A stretch of 64,000 nt of DNA from Bradyrhizobium iriomotense (GCF_018130765.1 NZ_JAFCJZ010000013.1:124001-188000); one strand, 5' to 3'; counted from the first letter of the stretch, positions 50,636 to 60,062 are shown. The notes: generated by a model from the letters alone, not told the origin. Program-made: numbers and translations.

Positions 50636-52006
50636 ATGGATTGGACCCCTACAATCTCGGAGCTGAGCGGGCCGCGCTACCAGCGCATCGTCGAGGCCAT
50701 GGAGGCCGACATCGCCGCAGGGAGGCTGGTTCGCGGCCAGCAGTTGCCGACGCAGCGCGCATTGGCAAAAGCGCTCGGCATCGACCTCACCACGGTGACG
50801 CGTGCCTACACCGAGGCGCGGCGCCGCGGCATCATGGAAGCCCGCGTCGGACAGGGATCGTTCGTGTCGGAGACCAGCACGCGCCGCGCGGTCGATCTGC
50901 CGCATCCGGTCGCAATCGACCTCTCGATGAACGTGCCGCCGCATCCGCTCGAGGCGCAGCTCGACGAGCGGATCATCGCCGGGATGGAGGCCCTGCGCGC
51001 GCAATCGGGCCTGACCGCGTTCCTGAATTACCAGCCACCCGGCGGCAGCGTGCATGAGCGCGAGGTCGCTGCGCGCTGGATGCGGTCGCGCGTCCCGCAT
51101 GCGCATGCCGACAGGCTCGTGATCTTTCCCGGCACGCAGACCATCCTGTTCAACCTGCTCGCCCATCTCACGCGGCCCGGCGACATCGTGTTGACGGAAG
51201 CGCTCACCTTCCCCGGCACCAAGGCCGCCGCAGCGCGGCTCGGCGTCAAGCTCGTCGGCGTCGCCATGGATGACGGCGGCATCCTGCCCGAGGCGCTGGC
51301 AAAAGCCTGCCGCACGCACAAGCCGAAGGCCGTCTACCTCATTCCGACGCTGCACAATCCGACCACCGCGACGCTTCTTCCCGAGCGGCGCAGCGCCATC
51401 GCGAAGATCATCCGCGATGCCGATGCGATCCTGATCGAGGACGACGCCTACGGGCTGCTCGATCGCTCGGCGTCACCGATCGCGAACCTCGTTCCAGAGC
51501 GGACTTATCTCGCAACCACATTGTCAAAATGCATCGCGCCGGCGCTGCGCGTCGCCTATCTGGTGACGCCCGACGGTGACGCGCAGCTTCAGATGCGCGG
51601 CCATTTGCAAGCCACTGTCCAGATGCCGGCGCCACTGATGGTCGCGCTGGTGACGCACTGGATCGAGACCGGCATCGCCGACCGCATCATCGCTGCCATC
51701 CGCAACGAGGCAGTCGGGCGCCAGCAACTCGCGCAACGGGCACTGAAGGGATTTCAGTTCCTGGCCAAACCCGCCGCCCATCATCTCTGGCTGCGGCTGC
51801 CCGAGAGCCGCCCCGACGTCGCGGCGCATCTGTTGCGGAATGGACTCGCGATCGTGGCCGGCGATGCGTTTGCGGTCGACGGGACACCGCCGCATGCCGC
51901 GCGCGTCTCGTTGGGCGCAGCGCGTAACAGGGCCGAGTTGACGGAAGCGCTTCGCATCCTGGTCGGCGCGCTGCACAAGCCCGCCGACGTCAGGCAGATC
52001 GTCTAG
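50636..52006 (+). CDS. MocR/PdxR-family regulator (GntR HTH fused to aminotransferase fold)
   Basis: 456 residues from the ATG at 50636. First ~80 residues are a GntR winged helix (YQRIVEAMEADIAAGRLVRG, PTQRALAKALGIDLTTVTRAY). The rest is a class I aminotransferase fold: KAVYLIPTLHNPTTATLLPE, IEDDAYGLLDRSA, and the PLP lysine region TYLATTLSKCIAPALRV with LSKC. Whether it is catalytic is not clear; MocR proteins use PLP as a sensor. Regulon unknown, perhaps amino acid or vitamin B6 related. It is divergent from DUF983, with a direct repeat between. Confidence 0.88.
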   Translation: MDWTPTISELSGPRYQRIVEAMEADIAAGRLVRGQQLPTQRALAKALGIDLTTVTRAYTEARRRGIMEARVGQGSFVSETSTRRAVDLPHPVAIDLSMNVPPHPLEAQLDERIIAGMEALRAQSGLTAFLNYQPPGGSVHEREVAARWMRSRVPHAHADRLVIFPGTQTILFNLLAHLTRPGDIVLTEALTFPGTKAAAARLGVKLVGVAMDDGGILPEALAKACRTHKPKAVYLIPTLHNPTTATLLPERRSAIAKIIRDADAILIEDDAYGLLDRSASPIANLVPERTYLATTLSKCIAPALRVAYLVTPDGDAQLQMRGHLQATVQMPAPLMVALVTHWIETGIADRIIAAIRNEAVGRQQLAQRALKGFQFLAKPAAHHLWLRLPESRPDVAAHLLRNGLAIVAGDAFAVDGTPPHAARVSLGAARNRAELTEALRILVGALHKPADVRQIV

Positions 52007-52016
52007 ACTCTTCTTG

Positions 52017-52277
52017 TTATTGATGATGGCGACGGTGGCGTGGGCGAACGACCGGCGCAACGGCTGACGGATAAGCCGCATAGGCATCGCTCGGGGCCAC
52101 TGCCTCGCCACGAGCCGCGCGTCCCGCGGGCGTAAGCTGGCCGCCGTTCAGCACATCCCGATCCGGATGCGCGGCCTGATAGGCTGCAGGCTCGGAAAAC
52201 TGCGCCTGCGCCAATGTCGGGGTCAGGGCGGCGGCCGATAACAGCGCGGCCGCAACGGCAATGTTCACGCGGGTCAT
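52017..52277 (-). CDS. Small secreted hypothetical protein, His/Arg-rich tail
   Basis: 86 residues from the ATG at 52277: GGAG is 7 nt before this ATG but only 1 nt before the ATG two codons earlier, which decides the start. Signal peptide (VAAALLSAAALTPTLAQA) with cleavage near QA-QFSEPAA. The mature part has NGGQLTPAGRAARGE, similar in style to DUF4148 secreted proteins, and ends in RPRHRRHHQ. No function known. Convergent with the MocR-type gene. Confidence 0.65.
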   Translation of the reverse strand: MTRVNIAVAAALLSAAALTPTLAQAQFSEPAAYQAAHPDRDVLNGGQLTPAGRAARGEAVAPSDAYAAYPSAVAPVVRPRHRRHHQ

Positions 52278-52508
52278 GGTCATGCTCCATCATCTCATCA
52301 GGGACGGTGCGGCATGACGCCCGGCAGGCCCCCAGGATTAAAGTACAGGCGTCATGTAGGAGCCTCTTCGGCGAACGCTCGCCCCTGACCCGCCCTTGGG
52401 GATCACGCTTGCGTGCGGTTTTGAAATTGACCTTCCCGGCCGCATCTGTGCTATGCGCCAGATGACGATCAGCCGTTCGAGATCGTCGCTAACGACAGGA
52501 AATCACAG

Positions 52509-53252
52509 GTGGAAACGTCCACGTACGCGCTGCTGCTGTTCGGCGCGCTGGCCGGCGGCTTCGTTTCGGGGCTGGCCGGGTTCGGCACGGCGCTGATGGC
52601 GCTCGGGATCTGGCTCTACGTTCTGCCGCCCTCGCTCGCGGTTCCGCTGGTGCTGATCTGCTCGGTGATCGCGCAGACCTCGACACTGCCGTCGATGTGG
52701 AAGAGTTTTGATCTTTCGCTGGTCTGGCCGTTCCTGATCGGCGGACTGATCGGCGTGCCGCTCGGGACCATGATGGTCGCCTCCGCGGATCCAAAGGTGT
52801 TCAAGTTGAGCGTCGGCGTGCTGATCCTGATCTTTTCGAGCGCACTGTACCTCAACAAGAGGCCGCTCGCCGTCAAGTTCGGCGGCCGGATCGCCGACGG
52901 CGCGATCGGTTTTGCCGGCGGGATTCTGGGCGGACTTGCCGGACTGTCCGGCCCGCTGCCGATCCTGTGGGCCAACATCCGCGGCTGGAACAAGCATGAG
53001 CGGCGCGGCATCTTCCAGCTCTTCAATTTCACGGTGCTCGCGACCGCCCTGGCGTTGCAGACGGCGTCGGGCCTCGTCGCCTTCAAGGTGGTCTGGCTCG
53101 CAGCTGTCGCGTTTCCGGGCACGCTGATCGGCGCATGGGCCGGGGCGCGCGTCTATCACGCGCTGAACGACAAGCATTTTGGCGATGTCGTGCTCGGCCT
53201 GCTGTTTCTGTCGGGCCTCACCCTCGTCTGGAACAGTGTTGGCGCACACTGA
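52509..53252 (+). CDS. TauE/SafE family sulfite exporter-like permease
   Basis: 247 residues from a GTG at 52509 with AGGA about 9 nt before. Eight membrane segments, with the TauE/SafE repeat: GGFVSGLAGFGTALMALGIW and GGILGGLAGLSGPLPILW, the second half repeating the first. The family exports sulfite, sulfoacetate or taurine-derived organosulfur acids; the real substrate is unknown. It stands alone between two non-related genes. Confidence 0.85.
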   Translation: METSTYALLLFGALAGGFVSGLAGFGTALMALGIWLYVLPPSLAVPLVLICSVIAQTSTLPSMWKSFDLSLVWPFLIGGLIGVPLGTMMVASADPKVFKLSVGVLILIFSSALYLNKRPLAVKFGGRIADGAIGFAGGILGGLAGLSGPLPILWANIRGWNKHERRGIFQLFNFTVLATALALQTASGLVAFKVVWLAAVAFPGTLIGAWAGARVYHALNDKHFGDVVLGLLFLSGLTLVWNSVGAH

Positions 53253-53282
53253 CGCGCACGCCAACACAACAATCAGTCGTCG

Positions 53283-54689
53283 CTACGCCGGTGCACGCGC
53301 GGGAGGCGCTTCAGGCTCAGCCGCCATCTGCGCCGGAACCTCGGCGTGCCGCAGTGGCGCCAGGCGCTTGCCGAACTCACGGTGTAGCAACCACACGCTC
53401 AGCGCGGCCTGAAGCGTCGTTGTCGCGATCGACAAATACCAGACATGCTCCATCCGAAAGCCCGGCCACGTCGAGAGCCAGATCGACGGCAGGGAATAGG
53501 TGAGGACTCGCATTGCGGAGGTCACCAGCACGGGCTTGGTGTTGCCGAGCCCCTGGAACATGCTGGAGGTGGTGAAAATCAGCCCCTGCGCCACCATGTT
53601 GAACGAGACGATGCGCAGGAAGAGCGACGCAACTGCCATCGTCTCCCGATCATTCGAGAAGCCGGCAAGCAACAGACCTGGCGCGAGCTGCGCGAGGATC
53701 AGGAAGACAGTCATCACAGCGGTCGCGACAAGCGCTGCCTTGACGAAGGTCTCCCGCACGCGCTTGCCGTTGCCCGCGCCGAAATTCTGGCCGGCGATGG
53801 GTCCGGCGGCCAGCGCAACGGCGAGCGCAGGCATCTGGATCAGGCCGAGGAGACGCGTGCCGATACCAAATCCGGCCTGCGCCGCCGGGCCGAAGACGCT
53901 CAGCACATAATAGCCGACGGCCATGATGATGAAGACCATCACGAATTCACCGCCGGCGGGCAGGCCGACATTGAGGATTCTCTTCCACTGCCGAAGCTGA
54001 GGCCGCCATTGCGCGGGATGAAAGGCGACGTAACGCTCCAGCTTCAGGAAATACGCGAGCAACATCAGCACGCCGATGAAGACGGCAATCGAGCTTGCGA
54101 GGCCGGCCCCGGCGACACCGAGCGGATGCCCGGTGCCCCAGCCCAAGATCAGGATCGGCGCCAGCGCAATGTTGATGCCCACCGCGAGCGCCTGCACCAG
54201 CATGCTCGGCCGCACGATGCCGGTCGCCCGCAACGCGGACGCCATCACCTGCGTCGCAAATTGCAGCGCCAGCGCCGGCATGAACCAGAGCAGATAGACG
54301 GTGCCGGCTTCGACCGTTGCCTCGTCGGCTGCGACCGCGCGCATATAGGGACGCGACAGCGCGAAACCCGCAACCAGTGTCAGCAGCCCGAACAGTACTG
54401 ACAGGACGACCGATTGGTTGAACACCAAATTGGCATCGCCACGGTCCTTGCGGCCCACGGCATGCGCCACCAACGCAACCGTGCCGACGCCGAGCACCTG
54501 CATCAGGGCATTGACGAGAAAGCCGGCGTTGCCGGCCGCGGCGACGCCCGCGATCGCGGCCTCGCCCAGGCTCGAGACGAAGTAGAGGTCGACGAGCTGG
54601 CAGATCATGATCGTGATCATGCCGACCACGATCGGCGGCGCCATGCCCAGGATGTGGCCCACGATGGAGCCGCGCGTCAGGTCTTTCAT
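53283..54689 (-). CDS. MATE family efflux transporter
   Basis: 468 residues from the ATG at 54689 with AGGGATGG upstream. Twelve membrane segments. MATE features are DLTRGSIVGHILGMAPPIV near the N-terminus, FGPAAQAGFGIGTRLLGLIQ and LAAGPIAGQNFGAGNGKRVRE, with repeated AGFxxxxxxxxVLxVG-type residues. It exports cationic drugs or metabolites using H+ or Na+. Ends in an Ala/Pro tail. Same strand as the ABC exporter upstream, but a hairpin lies between. Confidence 0.88.
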   Translation of the reverse strand: MKDLTRGSIVGHILGMAPPIVVGMITIMICQLVDLYFVSSLGEAAIAGVAAAGNAGFLVNALMQVLGVGTVALVAHAVGRKDRGDANLVFNQSVVLSVLFGLLTLVAGFALSRPYMRAVAADEATVEAGTVYLLWFMPALALQFATQVMASALRATGIVRPSMLVQALAVGINIALAPILILGWGTGHPLGVAGAGLASSIAVFIGVLMLLAYFLKLERYVAFHPAQWRPQLRQWKRILNVGLPAGGEFVMVFIIMAVGYYVLSVFGPAAQAGFGIGTRLLGLIQMPALAVALAAGPIAGQNFGAGNGKRVRETFVKAALVATAVMTVFLILAQLAPGLLLAGFSNDRETMAVASLFLRIVSFNMVAQGLIFTTSSMFQGLGNTKPVLVTSAMRVLTYSLPSIWLSTWPGFRMEHVWYLSIATTTLQAALSVWLLHREFGKRLAPLRHAEVPAQMAAEPEAPPARAPA

Positions 54690-54716
54690 GTCAGTCCATC
54701 CCTGCCCCAATCCTTC

Positions 54717-54752
54717 GCGGCCTGCGGACGTTCTTCTCCGTCCGCAGGCCGC
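54717..54752 (-). terminator. Perfect hairpin between ABC exporter and MATE genes
   Basis: A 13-bp perfect stem GCGGCCTGCGGAC/GTCCGCAGGCCGC with a 10-nt loop. It starts just after the ABC stop codon, so it could end or attenuate that transcript, but no T tract follows on the minus strand. Confidence 0.45.
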
Positions 54753-54755
54753 GCC

Positions 54756-56555
54756 TCACTCCGCTGCTGCGATCTGTCCGAGCTCCACCACCTGACGCTC
54801 GAACAGGCCGCGATAGATGCCCCCTGGCTTGCCCGCGAGCAGAGCGTGCGTGCCCTGCTCGACGATCTCGCCGCGGTCGAACACCAGGATTCGATCGAGG
54901 CTCCTCACCGTCGACAGCCGGTGTGCGATCACGATCGAGGTGCGGCCCCTCATCAGCCGTTCCATCGCCTGCTGGATCAGCGCTTCCGATTCCGAATCGA
55001 GGCTCGACGTCGCCTCGTCCAGGATCAGCACCGGCGCATCCGCCAGGAACGCGCGCGCCAGCGCCACGCGCTGCCGCTCGCCGCCCGACAATTTCACGCC
55101 GCGCTCGCCGACCAGGGTGCCGTAACCCTTCGGCAGGCGCAGGATAAAGTCGTGCGCATTGGCCAGCCGCGCCGCCTGCTCGATCGCCTCGAGGCTGGCG
55201 CCGGGCCGGCCATAGGCGATGTTCTCGGCGAGCGAGCGGTGAAACAGGATCGGCTCCTGCTGCACGATCGCGATCTGGCTGCGCAGCGATTGCTGCGTCG
55301 CCAGCGCGATGTCCTGCCCGTCGATCAGCACGCGACCATCGGTGACGTCGTAGAGCCGCTGCACCAGCTTGACGAAGGTGGTCTTGCCGGAGCCGGAGCG
55401 ACCGACCAGGCCGACGCGTTCGCCGGCGCGGATCCTGACCGACAGGCCGTCGTACAGTGGCGCGCGATGGCCGCCATAGTGGAACGTGACATCGTCGAAC
55501 ACGATCTCGCCGCTCTCGATCGCGATCGGCCGCGCATTGGCCGCATCCGCGATCCCGATCGGCTCGTCGTGGATCGCCACCAGCTCCTCCATGTCGTTGA
55601 CCGAGCGCTGGAGGTTGTTGATGTGCATGCCGACGTCGCGCAAATAGGCGTGGATGACGTAATAGCTCGTCAGCACATAGGTGACGTCGCCCGGCGAAGC
55701 GTGCCCGTACATCCACAGCAGCACCGAGCCGCCGATCACGGACGCGCGGAGGCACAGCAGCAGCGACAGCTGCGCCATGGCCGTGTAGTTGTAGCGGAAC
55801 CAAGTCCGCCGCACCCGCACGCGCCAGCGACTGATGACGCGGGCGAGCCGCGCATCTTCGCGCAACTCTGCGCCGAAGGATTTCACCACCGCATTGCAGG
55901 TCAGCGCGTCCGCCAGCGTGCCGCCGACCTTGGTGTCCCAGGCATTGGAGACGCGCGCGGCCGGCGCGATGTAGCGGGTCGAGAACAGCACCGTCATCGT
56001 GACATAGACAAGCGCGCCGAGCGCGATCACCAAACCGAGCGAGGCCCAGTGCACGCCGAGCAGGATCATCGACCCGATCAGCACGACCAGCGACGGCAGC
56101 AGCGCCAGCAGGATCGTATCGTTGAGCAGATCGAGCGCCCACATGCCGCGCGTGATCTTGCGCACGGTGGAGCCGGCGAAGGAATTGGCGTGCCAGTCGG
56201 TCGAGAAGCGCTGCACGCGCGTGAAGGCATCCTGCGCGATCTCGGACATGAGCTTCAGCGTGAACGGCACGATCGCCTGCAGCCCTGCGAGCCGCAGCAC
56301 CATCGAGGCCGCACCGAGTGCCACGATCGCGCCGAATGCGACCAGCGCGGCGTGGCGCGCATCGGGATCGGACGGCCCGCGCGTCAGCGCATCAATCAGG
56401 TGCCCCGAGAAAACGGGCATGAACAAATCGGCGGCGGTCGCACCCAGGAGGCTGCCGGCCACGATGAGGCCGCGCCCCGGCTGCTTCAGCCAGTGCTTGA
56501 ACACGAAGGGCAGCACCACGTATATCGCCGCGGGCTTTTTTGACAGAGCGGTCAT
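54756..56555 (-). CDS. ABC exporter, fused membrane and ATPase domains
   Basis: 599 residues from the ATG at 56555. Six membrane segments in the first ~330 residues (LIVAGSLLGATAADLFMPVF onward), then the ATPase: Walker A VGRSGSGKTTFVKLVQRL, Q-loop IVQQEPILFH, signature LSGGERQRVALARAF, Walker B PVLILDEATSSLDSE and the H-loop IAHRLSTV. It is a half-size exporter that works as a homodimer. The closest named types are MsbA/lipid or drug exporters; the substrate is not shown. A gap of ~490 bp separates it from the emrB-like gene. Confidence 0.88.
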   Translation of the reverse strand: MTALSKKPAAIYVVLPFVFKHWLKQPGRGLIVAGSLLGATAADLFMPVFSGHLIDALTRGPSDPDARHAALVAFGAIVALGAASMVLRLAGLQAIVPFTLKLMSEIAQDAFTRVQRFSTDWHANSFAGSTVRKITRGMWALDLLNDTILLALLPSLVVLIGSMILLGVHWASLGLVIALGALVYVTMTVLFSTRYIAPAARVSNAWDTKVGGTLADALTCNAVVKSFGAELREDARLARVISRWRVRVRRTWFRYNYTAMAQLSLLLCLRASVIGGSVLLWMYGHASPGDVTYVLTSYYVIHAYLRDVGMHINNLQRSVNDMEELVAIHDEPIGIADAANARPIAIESGEIVFDDVTFHYGGHRAPLYDGLSVRIRAGERVGLVGRSGSGKTTFVKLVQRLYDVTDGRVLIDGQDIALATQQSLRSQIAIVQQEPILFHRSLAENIAYGRPGASLEAIEQAARLANAHDFILRLPKGYGTLVGERGVKLSGGERQRVALARAFLADAPVLILDEATSSLDSESEALIQQAMERLMRGRTSIVIAHRLSTVRSLDRILVFDRGEIVEQGTHALLAGKPGGIYRGLFERQVVELGQIAAAE

Positions 56556-56705
56556 GGCATCATCCGGCCGCTGCGCGCGGGCCGGCTCCATCGATGGACG
56601 CAAACCGGCCGCAATGGCCGAGACGGCGTCACGTAAGACTGATTTTGACTTGGGAAGCGGAGCGATCGGGGCCTGAAGCCCAATCGAAGCTGGCGGAAGA
56701 GGCCT

Positions 56706-56780
56706 CTAACAGGCCGCGTACATACCGAGCCAGAGCATCATCGAGCGCGGGCGTACGATCTGCGAAAGCGACGAAATCAT
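56706..56780 (-). CDS. Candidate 24-residue small ORF
   Basis: ATG at 56780 preceded by GGGGAG with 6-nt spacing, stop TAG at 56706-56708. The product (ending in MMLWLGMYAAC) is hydrophobic at its C-terminal half. GC at third positions is about 75%. It is the only frame with a ribosome site in the ~490-bp gap and lies upstream of the ABC exporter, on the same strand. It could be a small membrane protein or a leader peptide, or chance. I recognise no family. Confidence 0.3.
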   Translation of the reverse strand: MISSLSQIVRPRSMMLWLGMYAAC

Positions 56781-56909
56781 GCAAATCTCCCCGGTTCGAT
56801 TGAATGAGATGCGCTTTATAGATGTGTCGCGGGCGATTTGCAACGGGCGCCGTGCGAGATCACGGACGAGTGTTGCAATTTGGTGCGGGGAGCCGCCTCA
56901 CACTCCGCC

Positions 56910-57023
56910 GTCATTCCCCGCGAAGGCGGGGAATCCAGTACGCCGCAGCGGCTGTGGTGAGACCGAGCTCTCCAGCGCAGGCCTCTGGAATACTGGATCG
57001 CCCGGTCGAGGCCGGGCGATGAC
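56910..57023. repeat. Palindromic repeat, GTCATTCCCCGCGAAGG type
   Basis: Starts GTCATTCCCCGCGAAGGCGG with ATCCAGTA, ends GAATACTGGATCGCCCGG then GCCGGGCGATGAC. Closest relative of 17137-17236. It sits just after the emrB-like gene stop. Confidence 0.82.
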
Positions 57024-57041
57024 ACTGATTGTGTGGCTCGC

Positions 57042-58625
57042 TCAATGCGCGTCGCCGCCGCCCGCGAGCGAAGCCGGCTTGTTCAGCAGCGTGACCAGCA
57101 GGCTGAGGCCGAGATAGAACACCGTCAGCACGAAGAAGGCATCGCCAAAGCTCATCACCACCGCCTGGCGGTGCACGATCTGGCTGAGCTGCTTCATCGC
57201 CATCAGCGTGGAATCGCCGAGCCCCTGGAATTTCTGCTGGAGCAAGGTCAGGGTTTCGGTCGCGGTCGCATTGCCCCAGGTCACGCGCTCCTGGAGGCGC
57301 GTGATGTGCAGATCGGTGCGGTCGTTGAGCACGGTGTTGATGACGGCAAGGCCGACCGCACCGCCGAGGTTGCGCATCAAATTGAACAGGCCGCTCGCGT
57401 TCTTCACCCGGTCTGGCGCCAGCGTGCCGAGCGCGATGTTGTTGGTCGGCACCATCGCGAACATCATGCCGATGCCGCGCAGGATCTGCGGCACCAGCAG
57501 CTCGTAGAAATCGTAGTCGCGCGTGATCCAGGTCATCTGGTAGGAGCCGATCGCGAACACGATGAGGCCGAAGGCGATCATGTAGCGCATGTCGATCTTG
57601 ACCATGAGCCGGCCAACCAGCGGAGCGACCAGGAACATGGTGATGCCCGAGACGAACATGGTCTCGCCGATCATCAGCGCGCTGTAGCCGCGCACCTCGG
57701 CGAGATAGCGCGGATAGATGTAGGTCAGGCCGTAGAGGCCGATGCCGATGCAGAACTGCAAGACGCAACCGATCGCGAAATTGCGGTTGGAGAAGGTGCG
57801 CAGGTTGACGATCGGCTCGGCCGCCGTGAACACGCGCCAGAAGAACGCGATCGCCGAGATCGCGCAGATCCAGGCGCAGATCGCGACCGAGGTGTCCTGC
57901 ATCCATTCATATTGCGGACCTTCCTCCAGCACATATTCCAGCGTGCCGAGGAAGCCGGCCATGAACAACAGGCCCCACCAGTCGAAGCGGTCGAGCAATT
58001 CGAAATGCGGCTCGTCGAAGTCGACCAGCGCCAGCACGCCCAGCGTGATGCCGATGCCGGGCACGACGTTGATGAAGAACAGCCAGTTCCACGACATCAG
58101 GTCGGTGATGTAGCCGCCGACCGTCGGACCGATCGTGGGAGCCAGGGTCGCGACAAGCCCGATGATGGGACCGACGATGTGGAATTTCGTGCGCGGGAAG
58201 ACGGTGTAGGCCGAGGCGAACACGGTCGGGATCATGCCGGCGCCCAGAAAACCCTGCAGCGCGCGCCAGAGGATCATCTCCTCGATGGTGGTGGCGAAGC
58301 CGCAGAGCAGGCTCGAAGCGGTGAAGCCGGCCGCCGAGATCGCGAACAAGAGCCGCGTGCCGAAGGCGCGCGACAAAAACCCTGACAGCGGGATCGCGAT
58401 GACCTCGGCGATCAGATAGGCGGTCTGGACCCAGGAGACTTCGCTGGAGCTCGCCGACAGGCCGGCCTGGATTTCGCTCAAGGACGCCGAGACGATCTGG
58501 ATGTCCAGGATCGACATGAACATCCCGAACACCATGATGATGAACGCGAATAGCCGCTTCGGCGCGATGCGCTCCGAAGCTGGGTTCGCCATCATGGCGG
58601 GTGAAGCGGTGGTGGCGGTGGCCAT
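57042..58625 (-). CDS. DHA2 family MFS drug exporter, EmrB-like
   Basis: 527 residues with 14 membrane segments. The DHA2 hallmarks are MVFGMFMSILDIQIVSASL, a TAYLIAEVIAIPLSG loop (motif A: LSRAFGTRLLF), and the antiporter segment VVPGIGITLGVLALV. EmrB pairs with an EmrA adaptor and TolC-type channel to export hydrophobic compounds. It follows the EmrA-like gene by 30 bp in the same direction and is thus co-transcribed. Substrate unknown; no TolC gene is in the window. Confidence 0.9.
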   Translation of the reverse strand: MATATTASPAMMANPASERIAPKRLFAFIIMVFGMFMSILDIQIVSASLSEIQAGLSASSSEVSWVQTAYLIAEVIAIPLSGFLSRAFGTRLLFAISAAGFTASSLLCGFATTIEEMILWRALQGFLGAGMIPTVFASAYTVFPRTKFHIVGPIIGLVATLAPTIGPTVGGYITDLMSWNWLFFINVVPGIGITLGVLALVDFDEPHFELLDRFDWWGLLFMAGFLGTLEYVLEEGPQYEWMQDTSVAICAWICAISAIAFFWRVFTAAEPIVNLRTFSNRNFAIGCVLQFCIGIGLYGLTYIYPRYLAEVRGYSALMIGETMFVSGITMFLVAPLVGRLMVKIDMRYMIAFGLIVFAIGSYQMTWITRDYDFYELLVPQILRGIGMMFAMVPTNNIALGTLAPDRVKNASGLFNLMRNLGGAVGLAVINTVLNDRTDLHITRLQERVTWGNATATETLTLLQQKFQGLGDSTLMAMKQLSQIVHRQAVVMSFGDAFFVLTVFYLGLSLLVTLLNKPASLAGGGDAH

Positions 58626-58655
58626 GGTCCGACCTCGCAGCGCTCGGGTTTGCGG

Positions 58656-59966
58656 CTACTGCGGGTGGATCATGGTGGGATCGTCGAGATCGACCTCTCT
58701 GTCGGCGTCGGCCGCACCCTTGTTGGTGTCGACCGTGGCGTAGACCGACATGCCGGCGCGGAGCAGGTTCTGCTTGGCCACCGACTTCGGCACGCGGATG
58801 CGGACCGGCACGCGCTGCACGATCTTGGTGAAATTGCCGGTGGCGTTGTCGGGCGGCAGCAGCGTGAACACCGAGCCTGCGCCCGCCGCGATGCTGTCGA
58901 CGACGCCGGAGAACTTGCGCATGCCATAGGCATCGACCTTGATCGTCACCGGTTGGCCGGGGCGGATGCGCTTGAGCTGCGTCTCCTTGAAGTTGGCGTC
59001 GATATAGACCTCGTCGAGCGGCACGACATTGCCGAGCCGCTGGCCGACCGCGACGAAGTCGCCGGCATTGACCAGGCGGTTGGAGAACGTGCCGTCCACC
59101 GGTGCGCGCACCGCCGTGAAGGCGAGGTCGCGCTCGGCCTTGGCGAGCGAGGTCTTGAGCTCCGCGAGCTGCGCCTGCGCTTCGGCCTGCTGAGCCTTGG
59201 TGACATCGACATTGCTGACCGCGACATCATAGGCGGCCTGCGCAGCCTTGACGGCGGCAGCGCCCTGGTCGCGTCCGGCTTCCGAGCTCTCGAAGGTGGC
59301 GCGCGACGCAAAGCCCTTGCTGCTCAACGCCTGCTGGCGCTCATAATCGAGGTCGGCGCGCTTGAGGCCGGCTTCGGCCGAGACGAGCTGCGCCTTGGCC
59401 TGCGCGACCTGGCTCTCGAGGGCTGCGATCTGGCGGCCGATGCGATCGATGGTGGCCTGCTGGGTCGCGATCTTGGTCGCGGCGGCATCGACCGCGATCT
59501 TGTAGTCGCCGTCGTCGATACGGAAGATGATGTCGCCGGCGCGCACCGTCGTGTTGTCGCCGGCAAGGATCGAGGAGATGTGGCCGGCAACGCGCGCGCC
59601 CAGCATGGTGTTGTTGGCGCGGACATAGGCGTCGTCAGTGGAGATGTAGAAGCGGCCGACCAGCGTGTAATAGCCGGCATAGCTCGCAGCCGCGAGCGCC
59701 AGCACGAGACCGACGCCCATCAGGACGAATTTGCGCTTGCCGGATTTTGGCGCGCCGGCAGCGGGCGCATCCGGCGCGGCGGCCGGCTTGTCGGTCACGG
59801 GCTTCTCCGGCGCCTCGCTGCGGCGCTTGGTTTCCTCGGCCACATGGGAGCGCAGCTGCTCGGCGAGGGCTGCGGGCGCCTCGGCCGCAGCTTCATCGTT
59901 CGCCGACATCGTCTCCACCGTTTCCTGGCGAATGACGCGCGCAGCCTGGTCTCTCGATACGGCCAT
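58656..59966 (-). CDS. HlyD-family periplasmic adaptor, EmrA-like
   Basis: 436 residues from the ATG at 59966, with GGGGAGG 4 nt before. A ~110-residue cytoplasmic N-terminus, then one membrane anchor (FVLMGVGLVLALAAASYAG), the lipoyl-half motif RFYISTDDAYVRANNTML, a long coiled coil of Ala/Gln-rich helices (ATIDRIGRQIAALESQVAQ), and a beta-barrel region (AVRAPVDGTFSNRLVNAGDF). EmrA-type adaptors join EmrB to an outer-membrane channel. First gene after the TetR palindrome; operon promoter reads from 60042-60062. Confidence 0.9.
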   Translation of the reverse strand: MAVSRDQAARVIRQETVETMSANDEAAAEAPAALAEQLRSHVAEETKRRSEAPEKPVTDKPAAAPDAPAAGAPKSGKRKFVLMGVGLVLALAAASYAGYYTLVGRFYISTDDAYVRANNTMLGARVAGHISSILAGDNTTVRAGDIIFRIDDGDYKIAVDAAATKIATQQATIDRIGRQIAALESQVAQAKAQLVSAEAGLKRADLDYERQQALSSKGFASRATFESSEAGRDQGAAAVKAAQAAYDVAVSNVDVTKAQQAEAQAQLAELKTSLAKAERDLAFTAVRAPVDGTFSNRLVNAGDFVAVGQRLGNVVPLDEVYIDANFKETQLKRIRPGQPVTIKVDAYGMRKFSGVVDSIAAGAGSVFTLLPPDNATGNFTKIVQRVPVRIRVPKSVAKQNLLRAGMSVYATVDTNKGAADADREVDLDDPTMIHPQ

Positions 59967-60041
59967 AAAGGCCTCCCCAAAAAAAGCGCGACCAAGGACA
60001 GCCGCCTCGCGGCCAGTTCCTCTCGCTCATCCCAAATATCA

Positions 60042-60062
60042 TTGACCGAACCGTTCGGTCAA
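60042..60062. promoter_or_regulatory. Palindromic TetR operator with mirrored -35 boxes
   Basis: Perfect 9-bp arms TTGACCGAA and TTCGGTCAA around CCG. Both ends read TTGACC outward, so each divergent gene takes its -35 from the same site: plus strand TTGACC then TAGATA (17 bp), minus strand TTGACC then ATATTT (17 bp). A TetR dimer bound here would block both promoters at once. Confidence 0.75.

Larger units (their letters stand above)
56556..57041. other. Intergenic region between ABC exporter and EmrB-like gene
   Basis: 486 bp. It holds the repeat at 56910-57023 and the candidate small ORF (56706-56780). The remainder should carry the promoter of the ABC exporter, but none is clear. Confidence 0.6.

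Noticed and set aside
54414..56543. 709-codon open frame on the plus strand
   Set aside because: It is antisense to the ABC exporter and MATE genes, whose motifs are complete. Arg/His/Gln-rich product typical of GC-rich shadow frames.
56620..56860. Minus-strand frame reading HDFVAFADRTPALDDALARY
   Set aside because: Looks protein-like, but has no ATG or well placed start, low GC at third positions, and overlaps the better supported 24-codon ORF.
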